DNA of 64,000 bases from Symbiodinium natans (GCA_905221605.1 CAJNDS010002088.1:362001-426000), one strand, 5' to 3'; counted from the first letter of the stretch, positions 51,148 to 60,672 are shown. Notes: generated from the sequence alone by a model not told the origin. Translations and numbers: made by a program.

Positions 51148-52150
51148 TTTAAAAATTCGAAATGTGTTTTCATCATTAGGGGGGTGTTCTTATCGAAATG
51201 TCGCAATATTAGACTTCAGGGTTACTCAAGTAACGAAAAGGCTGGATTCTAAACCCTAAACCCTTAACCCTAAGCCCTCAACCCTTAACCCTAGACCCCC
51301 AACCCTAATTAAACCTCGGAGGGTTTTTTGTTCGTGTTGAGAGGTTGATTGGAGGCCTGAACCACCCCCCCAATTCGGAATAGGGTTTAAAAGGCGGGGT
51401 CGGTTTCGGCAGGATTTTCCGGAAAGTATTTTTATTGTTAGGGGGGTCTGTAATAAAAAGGGGGAAGGGATTAAACCTCAAAGCACGCCAATCAAGAGCC
51501 TCGGCTGCACCTAAGAACCCTCCCAGCAAACCATCGAGCCCGAAACCCTAAAACCATCCATCCCAACAGAACAAACCCTGAACCCCCTAAACCCTATACT
51601 CTAAACCCCAAAGCCTAAACCCTCAAGCCCTGACCCCTAAAGCCCTAAACCGGCTGAACCCTGAATCTTGGTCGCCTAGTAACCATATTATAATAAGGGT
51701 ACGCCTTTTTGGGGTTGATTGCTTCATAAGGGAACCTTGAACCCCAAGAAAAGGAAAAGGGTACCACTGGGCCTCACTGGGCTCCCAGGAACACTCGGGG
51801 TTTAGGGTTCAGGGTTCAGGCTTCACGGTTTGACTTTTAGCTACCTACTTTAAGACATGAGCACAACCCTTTGCCGATGACACCCCCAATTTGTGATCTC
51901 CTGCAAAGTGTGATGTTCGAAACATACCCAACATGCCTTACAGTGAGCCCTACACCCAGCAAGAGTTCAGATGGTAGGGCATCTGGGTGATCCCCTCGTA
52001 GGGTTCAGGGTTTGAGGGCTTTTGGGCTTTTGGGGGGTTTTAGGGTTCAGGGTCTAGGGGTTAAAGTTTAAGGTTCAGGAGCCCAGCGACGCCAATACAC
52101 CTTAAGTAAGGCCTCTGCCACAATTCCTGCTCAATAGGGGGTGCAACCTT
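51148..52150. other. Spacer with decayed repeats, no supported gene
   Basis: It contains CCCTAAA-derived runs (51,250-51,310, 51,545-51,660), a GGGGTTC region and two open frames (51,050-51,259 and 51,305-51,529) that lack splice support and cross the C tract or repeats. Confidence 0.5.
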
Positions 52151-52153
52151 CAA

Positions 52154-52417
52154 TTGGGGTCTCTGCGTCAAGGCTTAGGGCTTTCAGAATTTGCTTGCGC
52201 CCCCCCAAACATTGAAGAGCTGTCCTTGGAACACGTGAATAGTTACTTTTTCACCAAGCCCGAACAAATTTCGCAAACAAGCTATGCATGCCCGTTTGGG
52301 GTTCTACAGTTTGGACCCCAGCCATGGGATTCTCCAGGGCGAAGTCAACAGACCCAAGCAGCCCGCCTGAGCCGCGCGCGCGTGATTCCTGGAAGGCTCG
52401 CACCATGCTGGGTTTAG
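52154..52417 (+). CDS. Candidate exon, function unknown
   Basis: The plus frame reads PPNIEELSLEHVNSYFFTKP, EQISQTSYACPFGVLQFGPQ and SQQTQAARLSRARVI. It ends against a TTTAGGG array. The ATG is in frame but the upstream part is repeat-like. Confidence 0.4.
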   Translation: MGSLRQGLGLSEFACAPPNIEELSLEHVNSYFFTKPEQISQTSYACPFGVLQFGPQPWDSPGRSQQTQAARLSRARVIPGRLAPCWV

Positions 52418-52456
52418 GGTTTAGGGTTTAGGGTTTAGGGTTTAGGGTTTAGGGTG
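52409..52456 (+). repeat. Interstitial telomere-like array (TTTAGGG, 6-7 units)
   Basis: Perfect units. Confidence 0.97.
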
Positions 52457-52457
52457 C

Positions 52458-52545
52458 TCATGTCATCAGCTAAGCTCCGAGCAGGGCCGCAGTCAGGATG
52501 TCCCGCGTGTTCTGCAGCAGCCTGCCAGGAGCGCCAGGAGAGGGG
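52458..52545 (-). CDS. Candidate exon, function unknown
   Basis: The minus frame reads PGRLLQNTRDILTAALLGA; a second frame is also open. It lies between two telomere-like arrays of opposite orientation. Confidence 0.35.
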
Positions 52546-52566
52546 TTTAGGGTTTAGGGCTGAGAA

Positions 52567-52636
52567 GCCCTAAACCCTAAACCCTAAACCCTAAACCCTA
52601 AACCCTAAACCCTAAACCCTAAACCCTAAACCCTAG
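52567..52636 (-). repeat. Interstitial telomere-like array (CCCTAAA, 9-10 units)
   Basis: Perfect CCCTAAA units directly after a short TTTAGGG run (52,543-52,560). Confidence 0.97.
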
Positions 52637-52639
52637 TCT

Positions 52640-52768
52640 AGAGGAGAATTGAGCTTGGGGTCCGAGGAGTGGGAGAGCCGCGGCGCCTTGAGGAGGCATC
52701 TGCAATTGCAGTCGAGCCTCGCGCGGGCCCAAGGGGTACCCAGGGAGCCAGAGAGTCCTAAACTATAG
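52640..52768 (+). CDS. Candidate exon, function unknown
   Basis: The plus frame reads ELSLGSEEWESRGALRRHLQ then LQSSLARAQGVPREPESPK, before TAG in the adjoining TTTAGGG run. Confidence 0.45.
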   Translation, partial: RGELSLGSEEWESRGALRRHLQLQSSLARAQGVPREPESPKL

Positions 52769-52960
52769 GGTTTAGGGTTTAGGGTTTGGGGTTTAGGGCT
52801 GTCCTAAACTAGGGTTTAGGGTTTAGGGTTTAGGGCTTGGGGTCTAGGGTCCTAAACTAGGGTTCAGGGTTTAGGAGCTTAGGGGTTAGGGTTGAGGGCT
52901 TAGGGTAAGGGGTTTAGGGCTTGGGTGCAGGGTGTAGGGTTTGTAGGGTCACTAAGGAGT
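52766..52960 (+). repeat. Duplicated TTTAGGG blocks separated by TCCTAAACTA
   Basis: Three blocks of TTTAGGG-type repeats, each preceded by TCCTAAACTAGGGTT or TCCTAAACTATAGGG, so the block is itself a larger repeat unit. Confidence 0.85.
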
Positions 52961-53061
52961 AAAGGGGTTTAGAGTTGAGGGTTTATAGGGCAATTAAGGA
53001 GTATACCTTGGTTCAGAGTAAGGATTTTGATATTGTTCAATGTGGTGTTCCTTAATTAAGG

Positions 53062-53185
53062 GTGTTGGGCTCTTTGGGCAAAGTGTCCAATGCCGATCGA
53101 GAACCAGGAGCGGGAAAAGGTGCGAAGGCCTGCGTAGCAGGCGTTGCGAATGTCCCACATGACGATTCCTGGCAAGGCCACCCTA
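53062..53185 (+). CDS. Candidate exon, function unknown
   Basis: The plus frame reads GKVSNADREPGAGKGAKACV then AGVANVPHDDSWQGHP. It ends where a Family A element starts. Confidence 0.35.
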
Positions 53186-53188
53186 CAG

Positions 53189-53302
53189 TACCTGGAGGTT
53201 CATGGGTACTTATAAGTAGGGAGATGAGTACCCTAAGAAGGGTTATAGGTATAGCTACCATACTTATAACCCTGCTTATAACTACCCATGAACCTCCAAG
53301 CA
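53189..53302. mobile_element. Family A MITE-like element, full copy
   Basis: TACCTGGAGGTTCATGGGTA ... CTACCCATGAACCTCCAAGC; core TATAGGTATAGCTACCATAC. Confidence 0.88.
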
Positions 53303-53325
53303 AGCAACCTCAAACCTCAACCCTT

Positions 53326-53700
53326 AACCCAGCATCAAGCACTTGCAACATGCTGGGCTTGGACATGTCTCTGCGATCCGAGGCCCCTGTAAGCTCTAAA
53401 GCACAAACCCGCCACACAAAAGAGGTCTGTGCATCAGCTGGCTTTGATGCAACTTGAAGAAGTAGGACCCCCCCCCCCCCCCCCCCCCCGTCAAAAAAAA
53501 CATCCCTCATGTGAACAACAAACCCCCGCAAAGGATCGTGAGCACCCTGCTAACCCTAAAGCTGTGAACCCCGAGCCCAACTACGCAGCCCTTAACGCGC
53601 TCTTCGGCCCGAATAGAGTAAACAGGCTGGGTCAGCTCCAGCGACGTCGGGTGGCTCCAGGTGTTCTGGAAAGACATCGCCGAAGGAATACGACGATCTG
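53326..53700 (-). CDS. Two candidate exons flanking a C tract
   Basis: Island 53,700-53,575 reads AMSFQNTWSHPTSLELTQPV and YSIRAEERVKGCVVGL. Island 53,458-53,326 reads VASKPADAQTSFVWRVCALE and LTGASDRRDMSKPSMLQVL. A run of about 21 C (53,469-53,489) lies between. The plus strand is also open, so strand is tentative. Confidence 0.4.
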
Positions 53701-54178
53701 CCAGTAAACGGCGAGGGTCTTCAAAAACCAGGACTCCCCTGCTTAGGAATGTACACTTAGACTACATTATCTAAGAAAAACCTAACCTAGGGGTACAGGG
53801 ATCTCCGGATACCCTCAGCTACGCAAAAACCCTCAACCCTAAACCCTAACCCCCACTAAGGCCTTGTTAAGGCTCACTGGCGGAGCTTTGTGCGCGACAA
53901 CATCCAAACCAAATTATCGGAGAAGTGGCTTAGGCTTTAGGATTACACGATCTTAGAGTTTAGGGTCGAGGGTACCACGAGCATCACGAGCATCGGCCGC
54001 AACGAAGCCGCAGAGTACGCGTTTGGACTTGAGCTTCGGGTTCAAGGCCTAGCTAGGGTCCATGATCAGGGATGACAGCTGCCAAAAATCGTACACCCCA
54101 AACCCTAAACCCTAAACACTAAACCCTACACCCACACGCTAAACCTCTGCTACTAACAAGATTCCGGCGCGCCCGCAG

Positions 54179-54314
54179 CCGCGAAGCGCCAGCGCAAAAC
54201 TTTGCCATGGCCTCGGCTTGCAAGAATCGCCTCCTGTGGGGGCTAAGAGCTCCCTACAACTTGACGCCCGCTCTTAAGGTCCTTGATGTCACGGGCGGTT
54301 TTGAACCACGGAAG
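54179..54314 (+). CDS. Exon with clear acceptor and GTAAAG donor, function unknown
   Basis: The frame reads AQNFAMASACKNRLLWGLRA then YNLTPALKVLDVTGGFEPRK, ending AAG|GTAAAG. The internal ATG (54,207) need not be the start. Confidence 0.5.
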
Positions 54315-54594
54315 GTAAAGAAAACACCATTCATGTATGGGCTCACGGTTCGAGGTTTCAGGCTCAGACCATCTCAAGAGAGACCCAAGAATGTCGCAAA
54401 AGGGTGTTCAGAGTTTAGGAATATTTTTACCCCACAGACCCAAAAACCCTGAACGATAAACCTTAAGCCATAAAGACCATCTTCAACAACCCACTGCAAG
54501 CGATCAGTCTTCATCTCTGCAACTCCAAAACCCAGAAACCCCCAAGCCCGACCCACGGGCCTAAACCCTCAACCCTAAGCCACAAGGGCTCCGA

Positions 54595-54700
54595 CTTCTG
54601 TCAAGTGAAGGAAGCAAAAGAATGAAAGAGCCTGGCCAAGATTTGGGGGAGCTGGAGGGGAAACACTGGAGCCCTACAGGGCGTATGCACCCCTCCACCC
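54595..54700 (+). CDS. Candidate exon, function unknown
   Basis: The plus frame reads SSEGSKRMKEPGQDLGELEG KHWSPTGRM. Same strand as the 54.2 kb exon. Confidence 0.4.
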
Positions 54701-54854
54701 CGAAGCCCTAAAATCCCTGAACCCTAAATGAGGGATCCTCGTGCTTTGGGGCTTCCTGGTGCTTTGGATGGACTTTTGGCTTAGGGGTTAGGGCTTAGGG
54801 ATTTGGGTGTGTTTTTGGGATGGGTGGCCGGGTGCCAGGAGATGACGGCAAAAA

Positions 54855-54970
54855 GCCCTTGAGATCACGCTTGTGCTCTTGAGCTTGTGGGAGGTTTTAG
54901 AGGGCGTTCAACTCCGAGACCCTGAGCCCCGAGGCAGCGCAACCGAACTCTTGCTAGGGTACGTTTCCTT
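54855..54970 (+). CDS. Candidate exon, function unknown
   Basis: The plus frame reads EITLVLLSLWEVLEGVQLRD then PEPRGSATELLLGYV. Leucine-rich amphipathic helix. Confidence 0.45.
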
Positions 54971-55311
54971 TCTACTGCGTAGCATGATTTAAGAGCCAGA
55001 ACTCAAACAGCGCCGCCGACTAGAGGAAGTACCTTGATGAGAACCACTACCTTGCAGGGTTCAGGGTTCGACTATGTCACGGTGTTGCAACCATTCTATA
55101 AAGTTTGTACCTTCATTTTGATAAGGGCCCCCCACCCCCCACCCCCCCCCCCAACCAAGCCAAAAAAGAAAACACTACTCACTACACCATTCAGGCCCTA
55201 AACTCTAAACCATAAGCCCTATATAAATCCAAAACCTATGGGGAAAGGACCCGGAATTCCGCATGTCTCCCTCGAAGACATGCCAACACGGCCGCAGCAA
55301 GGGCGAAGGTT

Positions 55312-55647
55312 ATGTACAGCCCTGCCGTGTTTGGCAGGATGCCTGAGGGGCGAAGAGGATTCCGGACATGTGGGACTTGTTGGTTGAGGTTGTCAGGGGG
55401 AAAGGTTTACGCTCTTTGGGCTTTACTTGGGGGGAGGGGGGGGGGGTTGGGCTTTGTGGTATCCAAGCAAGTCCGAAGCCGATCCCGGCTGGACAGGGAG
55501 GCAGTGAAGATTCTGCGCCAAGGGGCGATGGCTTCAGCAAAGGCAGCAGGCGAAATACGGGTTCCAAGCAAGTTGAAGGCTAACCGACTCAGCACCATAC
55601 GGGAATTCAGGGTGTGTGGTTTCTTGTCGCAGGCCTCAGTTTTGTGA
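55312..55647 (+). CDS. Open frame, 3' part likely exonic
   Basis: A 111-codon frame. The part from about 55,440 reads QVRSRSRLDREAVKILRQGA and MASAKAAGEIRVPSKLK. The first third crosses a G tract and is doubtful. Confidence 0.4.
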   Translation: MYSPAVFGRMPEGRRGFRTCGTCWLRLSGGKVYALWALLGGRGGGLGFVVSKQVRSRSRLDREAVKILRQGAMASAKAAGEIRVPSKLKANRLSTIREFRVCGFLSQASVL

Positions 55648-55748
55648 GTTCTATTGTCTATGGGGGTTGGCGAACGCTGGGAAAATTCCATTGGCTGGAG
55701 TGGGGGGGGGGAGAGGAATTGGGCAGCCTTAAACCCTGTAATTATAGG

Positions 55749-55850
55749 TTGGGATGCTCCCCCTTATACAAACAGTCCTTAATAGGGATTATAGCACCCC
55801 CCTGTTCTAATCACTATGACAGGACTGTCAGTATAAGGGGAACATCCCAA
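55749..55850. mobile_element. Family B MITE-like element, full copy
   Basis: TTGGGATGCTCCCCCTTATA ... TATAAGGGGAACATCCCAA, inner arms ACAGTCCTTAATAGGG and ACAGGACTGTCAG. Confidence 0.9.
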
Positions 55851-55861
55851 TGTCTAGGCTT

Positions 55862-55968
55862 CGCCTCTGTCTGCAACTGCTTTTGGCTTCCAGTGGATGT
55901 CGAAGTTGTCGTTCACGCAGTAGTCCCAGGCAGGCTCGGAGCCTGGCACATGTTGGAGCTTCGGGGGC
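55862..55968 (-). CDS. Strong candidate exon, function unknown
   Basis: The minus frame reads QHVPGSEPAWDYCVNDNFDI then HWKPKAVADRGEA. Codons over DYCVNDNFDIHWK all end in C or G, which marks this strand as coding. An acceptor-like pyrimidine tract on the other strand is probably coincidence. Confidence 0.5.
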
Positions 55969-56279
55969 CCTAAGCCCCAAGCTCTAAGCCCTAGCCCTAG
56001 TCCCAAAGCTCTAAACCCCAAAAGAAAGCCCAGTTCAGGAATGCTCCATTTCGACCACATAGGGATTTTTGATGATTTCTGGATTGAAGGCCAAACCTAA
56101 ATTTATAAACCCCACATTTGCCGTTTACAGCCCATTTTCTTATAAACCGTAATCAGCCCTGACCTTTCCCAAAGGGCTCCTTCAGGCTAGAGTAGGGAAA
56201 AGCAGCTTAACTTTTGTGTTTGTACAGGAGTTGTAGTACACCAAAAAAGTCAAAAGTCGCCTACTCAGCTCCTGCATCC

Positions 56280-56400
56280 TGAACCCTGAACCCTAAACCC
56301 TAAACCCTAAACCCTGAAGCCTGAAGCCCTGAAGCCCTGAAGCCCTGAAGCCCTGAAGCCCTGAAGCCCTGAAGCCCTGAAACCCTGAAACCCTGAACCA
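56280..56400 (-). repeat. CCCTAAA run passing into an octamer array (CCCTGAAG, about 8 units)
   Basis: After four CCCTAAA units the repeat changes to GAAGCCCT, perfectly repeated, ending in two CCCTGAAA units. Confidence 0.96.
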
Positions 56401-56402
56401 CA

Positions 56403-56486
56403 CTCAGATAAGCAAGCAGGGAGAGCCCCAGAAGTCGCGGGCAGACAAAGGGCAGGACTGTGGCTCTACCTGGCCGTGGAGGATGG
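56403..56486 (+). CDS. Candidate exon, function unknown
   Basis: The plus frame reads KQGEPQKSRADKGQDCGSTW PWRM. It is sandwiched between two long telomere-like arrays of opposite orientation. Confidence 0.4.
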
Positions 56487-56632
56487 TTAGGGTTTAGGGT
56501 TTAGGGTTTAGGGTTTAGGGTTCAGGGTTTAGGGTTTAGGGTTTAGGGTTTAGGGTTTAGGGTTTAGGGTTTAGGGTTTAGGGTTCAGGGTTCAGGGTTC
56601 AGGGTGTGGGGTTTAGGGTTTAGGGTTTATGG
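56487..56632 (+). repeat. Interstitial telomere-like array (TTTAGGG, about 20 units)
   Basis: Two perfect blocks with TTCAGGG variants between and after. Confidence 0.97.
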
Positions 56633-56999
56633 GTTTTTAAGGCTTAAGGCGGTCCAATTTCGAATGCTTTTTGAGTTTCCAGCCGATACAGTCGCACTAT
56701 AGTTGATATAGTCGTGGAGCTTGGGGCTTAGGGGTTTAAGATAGTTTAAGGCGTCGACGCTCCTGGACTCCTAGACGGTTGATTTCAAGTGTGAAGGGTT
56801 TTGTGTTGTGTTTAGGACTCCTGGCTTGCTGCCTGCCTTGGAGGTCGCAGAAAGGCCCAGCCCGAGACATCGCAATTCGACGTGGGGTCTAAGGTTTTGG
56901 GTTTAGAGCTCACGCTGTGGCGTTAACCCTGCATGAAGCCTACTATGCCAGCGCAGACCCCATGCAAGACCTCCCCTCGCACATCGCAAGTGCCACTAT

Positions 57000-57654
57000 G
57001 TGTCACTGAGGTTCAAGTGCTGCACCTTGCAAGGAACATGTCATGTCCACGGGTGTGGCCGGAGCATCTCGCGAATCTGCGCGGAGCGTGCGCCCGGGAA
57101 TGTGGCGGGCACGGTCCAAGGCAGGACTGAGGTGAGCACTCGATTTTGGAACAGAAATCAAAGAACCAGGACATCCGCAATTTGGTGACACCAAGGGATT
57201 CATGCGCAAAAACGTGGGGGAGAGACTGTTGCTGGAGCACAGCTCACGAAATGCACAGGGAACTTCGGTGAGACCGCACATGCGGCAAGGCACAGAAAAC
57301 ACAAACCCAGCAACGCCTACTATAGGGGTCGGAATAATTTCCACTAATGGAATTCCATTGTGGTCACGATATAGTTATACTATACGAAGCCCAAAACCCT
57401 ACTCTAATTATTCAGGCCCCTATCCTATGCGAGGGCCTGCCTTCGACCGAGAGAAAAACCCACGCTACGCCTGGGCGAAAGTTGTGAGCAGCGACCAATA
57501 CCTCTTTGACTCCTCTTTGACTCTGAACGCAAGAACCCCTGCCTTGGGGAATAAGCCGTGTACAGCCACTAAAAACCTCAAGCTCAAAACCTACAGAAGC
57601 CACCCCGCCTCACTTTGGGGTTCCTACGAGAAGCTCGAAAGATGTCGGTTGTAG
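57000..57654 (+). CDS. Multi-exon gene, function unknown
   Basis: An exon ending at 57,131 (donor GTGAGC) reads GTCHVHGCGRSISRICAERA. Exon 57155-57267 (donor GTGAGA) joins in phase 0 and reads KNQDIRNLVTPRDSCAKTW, DCCWSTAHEMHREL. The 23-base intron between them is unusually short, but the two frames fit only if it is removed. A further frame to TAG at 57,654 reads DREKNPRYAWAKVVSSDQYL and LKTYRSHPASLWGSYEKLER, with a Family C repeat before it. Cysteine-rich; family unknown. ATG at 57,000 is in frame but the start is unproven. Confidence 0.5.
57318..57426 (-). repeat. Family C repeat, inverted copy
   Basis: TATAGGGGTCGGAATAATTT ... CCCTACTCTAATTATTCAGG, CCCCTAT. Confidence 0.7.
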
Positions 57655-57739
57655 TCTAGCTTGAACTCCCCTAAGCCGCGAAGCCCTAAACCTTCAAACC
57701 CCACAACCCTGAACCCTCAAACCCCAAACCCCTCTATTG

Positions 57740-58915
57740 CGTACCAGACCATGGTCCTTTTGCTGTTTTCTCTTCTGGCCTTAGTGGGAGTTGCTGGCCC
57801 GGCCTCGCACCAATCGTAGGCTTCAGTGTTGGCCTTGCAGCCATACCACTCCTTCGTGAGGTTTCGCGAGCTGCGGTTTAGGGTGCATTTTTTTTCTAAC
57901 CCTAAACCCCGAAACCCTGAAACCCCGAAGCCCTGGACCCGAACCTTGGCCGACAGCTTGAAACCAGTCTCAGCATGCTCTTCTACAAGATCCTTCTTGA
58001 AGTCCAATCAGAGGGACACTTCGAAGAGAACCCCAAAATCCTGAGGGTTTGGGGCCTATCATGGGTTCCCCTACTACCCCCCTCTATACTACCACCCCCC
58101 CCCCCCCCCCCCCCCGAGGCTATTCAGGGGAACCCATGAGCTTAGGGTTTCGGCCAGCGAGCCTTGCAGTCTGTCCCGAGCCAGCCATCACACCTGACCT
58201 GAGCCCGAGAAAGGTCTGGCCACATTGGCCGAGGTCTGCTTTCAATAAGGAACTTTATGGTACAGGGTTTCGTGGGCTTTAAGGCTCAAGAGGGCGGTTG
58301 GGGGGGGTGGGGGGCGAAAACAGTGAATTGACCTTTAGGTCTACAAGCCTACAGGGGTTCCCCGAAAATTTGTTTCTGATTCCGCTTTCAAGTGAGCAGT
58401 TTGTGCGGGTCTTCTAAGTCATACTACCCTAATTGCTACTAACCCCTGAATTCTAAACTTTAAACTCTACGTACGAAAGAGGGATTGGGATCGTGAGCTC
58501 GTGTGGACCTGTGGCTGGTCGACGCCGTGGAGCAAACCATGGGTATCCACATCTGCCCCAAATGGCTTCATTCAGGACTTTGGAATGAAAAGCGCACTAC
58601 CCTGAACCCTACAACCGTACATAAAGCCTACGCTAAGGAACCTTCCCCAACGAAGCTGCCTTGGAAGATCTTGGGACCTGCCTCGCCAGAGACTCCAAGA
58701 CCCTTTAGTTACGGCATTTTTCCTTAAGCCATATAAGGAACCCTATTGTAAGTTAAAACCCTTTTATCATTTAAGGAATACTCCTTAATCAAGGGGTATT
58801 GGAGTCCCCTGGGTCACCGAGAGCGAGGCCCAATGCGGCTTGCAGCGGCACTTCAGGGAGGTCTGAAACTGCTCGCAGCCGTCAGACATGCTCCAGCGCC
58901 CTGCAGTGATAATGG
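57740..58915 (-). CDS. Cysteine-rich, probably extracellular protein, at least five exons
   Basis: Exons in order: about 58,915-58,815, SDGCEQFQTSLKCRCKPHWA, GTGACC donor; about 58,580-58,497, NEAIWGRCGYPWFAPRRR; about 58,262-58,150, ESRPRPMWPDLSRAQVRCDG then WLGTDCKARWP; about 57,995-57,952, LVEEHAETGFKLSAK, GTTCGG donor; about 57,872-57,740, EWYGCKANTEAYDWCEAGPA. Regularly spaced Cys and Trp (CxC, WxxC) resemble small disulfide-rich extracellular modules, but none is identified. Phase is consistent for the last junction only. It converges on the plus-strand gene ending at 57,654. Confidence 0.5.
58096..58116 (+). repeat. C homopolymer (about 20)
   Basis: Uninterrupted C tract in an intron. 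Confidence 0.95.
58735..58825. repeat. Family E palindrome, second copy
   Basis: TTTAAGGAATACTCCTTAAT, then CAAGGGGTATTGGAGTCCCC, as at 49.9 kb. Confidence 0.6.
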
Positions 58916-59016
58916 GGCTTCCGAAACTAGGGGTACCTTATTCGGGTCCTGATTATAAGGGAATCCTGCTTGGGGGTCCACTACAGGGGTCCCTTTTGTT
59001 CGTAAACTCCCTTTGG
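58916..59016 (+). repeat. Family D repeat
   Basis: GGCTTCCGAAACTAGGGGTA ... GGGAATCCTGCTTGGGGGTC ... TTCGTAAACTCCCT. Confidence 0.7.
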
Positions 59017-59131
59017 CGGTTGAGGGCTACTTTGGTTTGCGATGAGTTCTCCTTAAGTGCAAGTAAGCCAACGTAAGTAAGTAAGTGTGCTGTACAGCTC
59101 TTCATGTCAATGTGCAGAGATGCATTTATAG

Positions 59132-59297
59132 AAGCGTGCGCAAGGCAACGCAGTTCTGGAGCAATGGCATGGTGGCTTCAGGCCAACAGAGGACCTGACT
59201 CTTGACGAGATGCAGGAACAACTGGCGCAACAAAGACAATCCGACTATACTATAGTTCTTGCAAGGGTGACGATGAACACATGCTGGATATTCGGAC
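59132..59297 (+). CDS. Well-bounded exon, function unknown
   Basis: AG acceptor at 59,130-59,131 and GTAAGC donor after 59,297. It reads NAVLEQWHGGFRPTEDLTLD then EMQEQLAQQRQSDYTIVLAR. The antisense frame (59,126-59,392) is hydrophobic and looks like a shadow. Family unknown. Confidence 0.55.
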
Positions 59298-59428
59298 GTA
59301 AGCAATAGCAACAACCAACTCAGGAGTAGATCAAAAAAACACAACAGACACCAAGGCAGATTGCCGAAAGTGTGAACGATGAAAGACATCAAGAAGACAC
59401 AGAGCGGATGGCAAATGACGATTCCAAC

Positions 59429-59528
59429 TTAGGATGTTCCCCTTTATACTAACAGTCCTTCATCGGGATTATAGTACCCTCCCTTATATTCCCTGTTAAG
59501 GGCTGCTAGTTTAAGGGGTACTCTCATT
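59429..59528. mobile_element. Family B MITE-like element, diverged
   Basis: TTAGGATGTTCCCCTTTATA, ACTAACAGTCCTTCATCGGG, then TTAAGGGCTGCTAGTTTAAG. The right end is decayed. Confidence 0.8.
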
Positions 59529-59566
59529 TTTCAAGGATATCAGTGTACAGAATATAGAATGTTGGC

Positions 59567-59568
<2 letters not shown>

Positions 59569-59601
<33 letters not shown>
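59569..59601 (+). repeat. G homopolymer of 33
   Basis: Uninterrupted G tract. Confidence 0.97.
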
Positions 59602-59603
<2 letters not shown>

Positions 59604-59649
59604 ATTTCTTCGGGTTTTTTCCACAGCTATCGTTTTTTGGAGTACGACG

Positions 59650-59943
59650 ATGCAACGGGGTTCTAGAGTTGCTGCTCGGTTAAAAATCTGGGACCCGGAG
59701 TACGTAGGCCCTTGTTTGCTTTATTTAGGGTTGGGGTTCCCCGATAATCCCCTTGAAACCAAAAACGGTGCCCCGTTTATTCCTAGGTTACTCCTGGGTC
59801 TAAAAATGAGCAACATTGGTGCATGTTTTGTCGCCGCCTCCTTCGTGGCACAAAGCGACCGGCCGGCCGCGATAGCCAGGCGAGCATGTGAAATGAACCT
59901 CAGGTTGGCGGTTGGCAGGGATAGTGGGTTTAGTAGGGTTTAG
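59650..59943 (+). CDS. Open frame, candidate exon, function unknown
   Basis: A 97-codon frame from ATG. The 3' half reads KMSNIGACFVAASFVAQSDR and PAAIARRACEMNLRLAVGRD. It follows the G33 tract. Confidence 0.4.
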   Translation: MQRGSRVAARLKIWDPEYVGPCLLYLGLGFPDNPLETKNGAPFIPRLLLGLKMSNIGACFVAASFVAQSDRPAAIARRACEMNLRLAVGRDSGFSRV

Positions 59944-60344
59944 GGCTTGGGGCTTGGGATTCGGGGTTTAGGGTTTGAACAGTTGGGGTTAATGGAGAGT
60001 ACGGGCTTCTGGGTTTGGGGTGCAGGGTTCTGGCTCTCTGGGGTTCGTGGGGCCTGTCGGTTTGTTTATCACGAAAATAACACCAGTACACACAGACTTG
60101 GCGACTAAGTGTGCATAAAAGTGGGCGCGCAACCCATCGTACGATACTCCATAGACTTTAGGTTTTGGGGGTTCGGGATGTAGGGTTTAGGGGTTTTAGG
60201 TTTAGGAGGAAATAGGGGGCTTTCCATCCAAGGTAAACCCTGAACCAGCCCTATAAGGCCTACGAGGCCTACATAGTATAAGTCCGATAAGCCCCGCCAA
60301 GCCCTGTAAACACTATACGCCCAAACCCCTCCATCCTCACCCGT

Positions 60345-60672
60345 CGTTGCTGGCGGTCGGCAGTTTCGCCCACGTAGCTCCGGTCGAGGTCGTGGCTGCC
60401 GGTCTGCCACAGTCACAAGGGGCGGGAGGGATCAAAAGCCGGCATGGCGTGAATTGAAAGAAAGTTAATTACAAAGTTTAGGTTTAGGGGTTTATGGTTG
60501 AGGGTTCCAGGGCCACTTTTGGGGTTTAGGGCTTTAGGCCTTTTGGCCTTGCGTAGGGCTTCTCGGGTTTACGGTCTAGGCTGTTGGATGTGGGATCGAC
60601 AGGCGCAGATAGTTGCTGTCCTACGCCCATCCGTGCCCTGAGCAATACACCTTCACAAAAACCTACCATGGC
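60345..60672 (-). CDS. Two candidate exons, function unknown
   Basis: Island 60,672-60,595 reads FCEGVLLRARMGVGQQLSAP. Exon about 60,415-60,345 reads TGSHDLDRSYVGETADRQQR with GC-ending codons and a GTGAGG donor. Confidence 0.45.

Noticed and set aside
59126-59392. 88-codon hydrophobic minus-strand frame
   Set aside because: Antisense of the exon 59,132-59,297, which has both splice sites on the plus strand.
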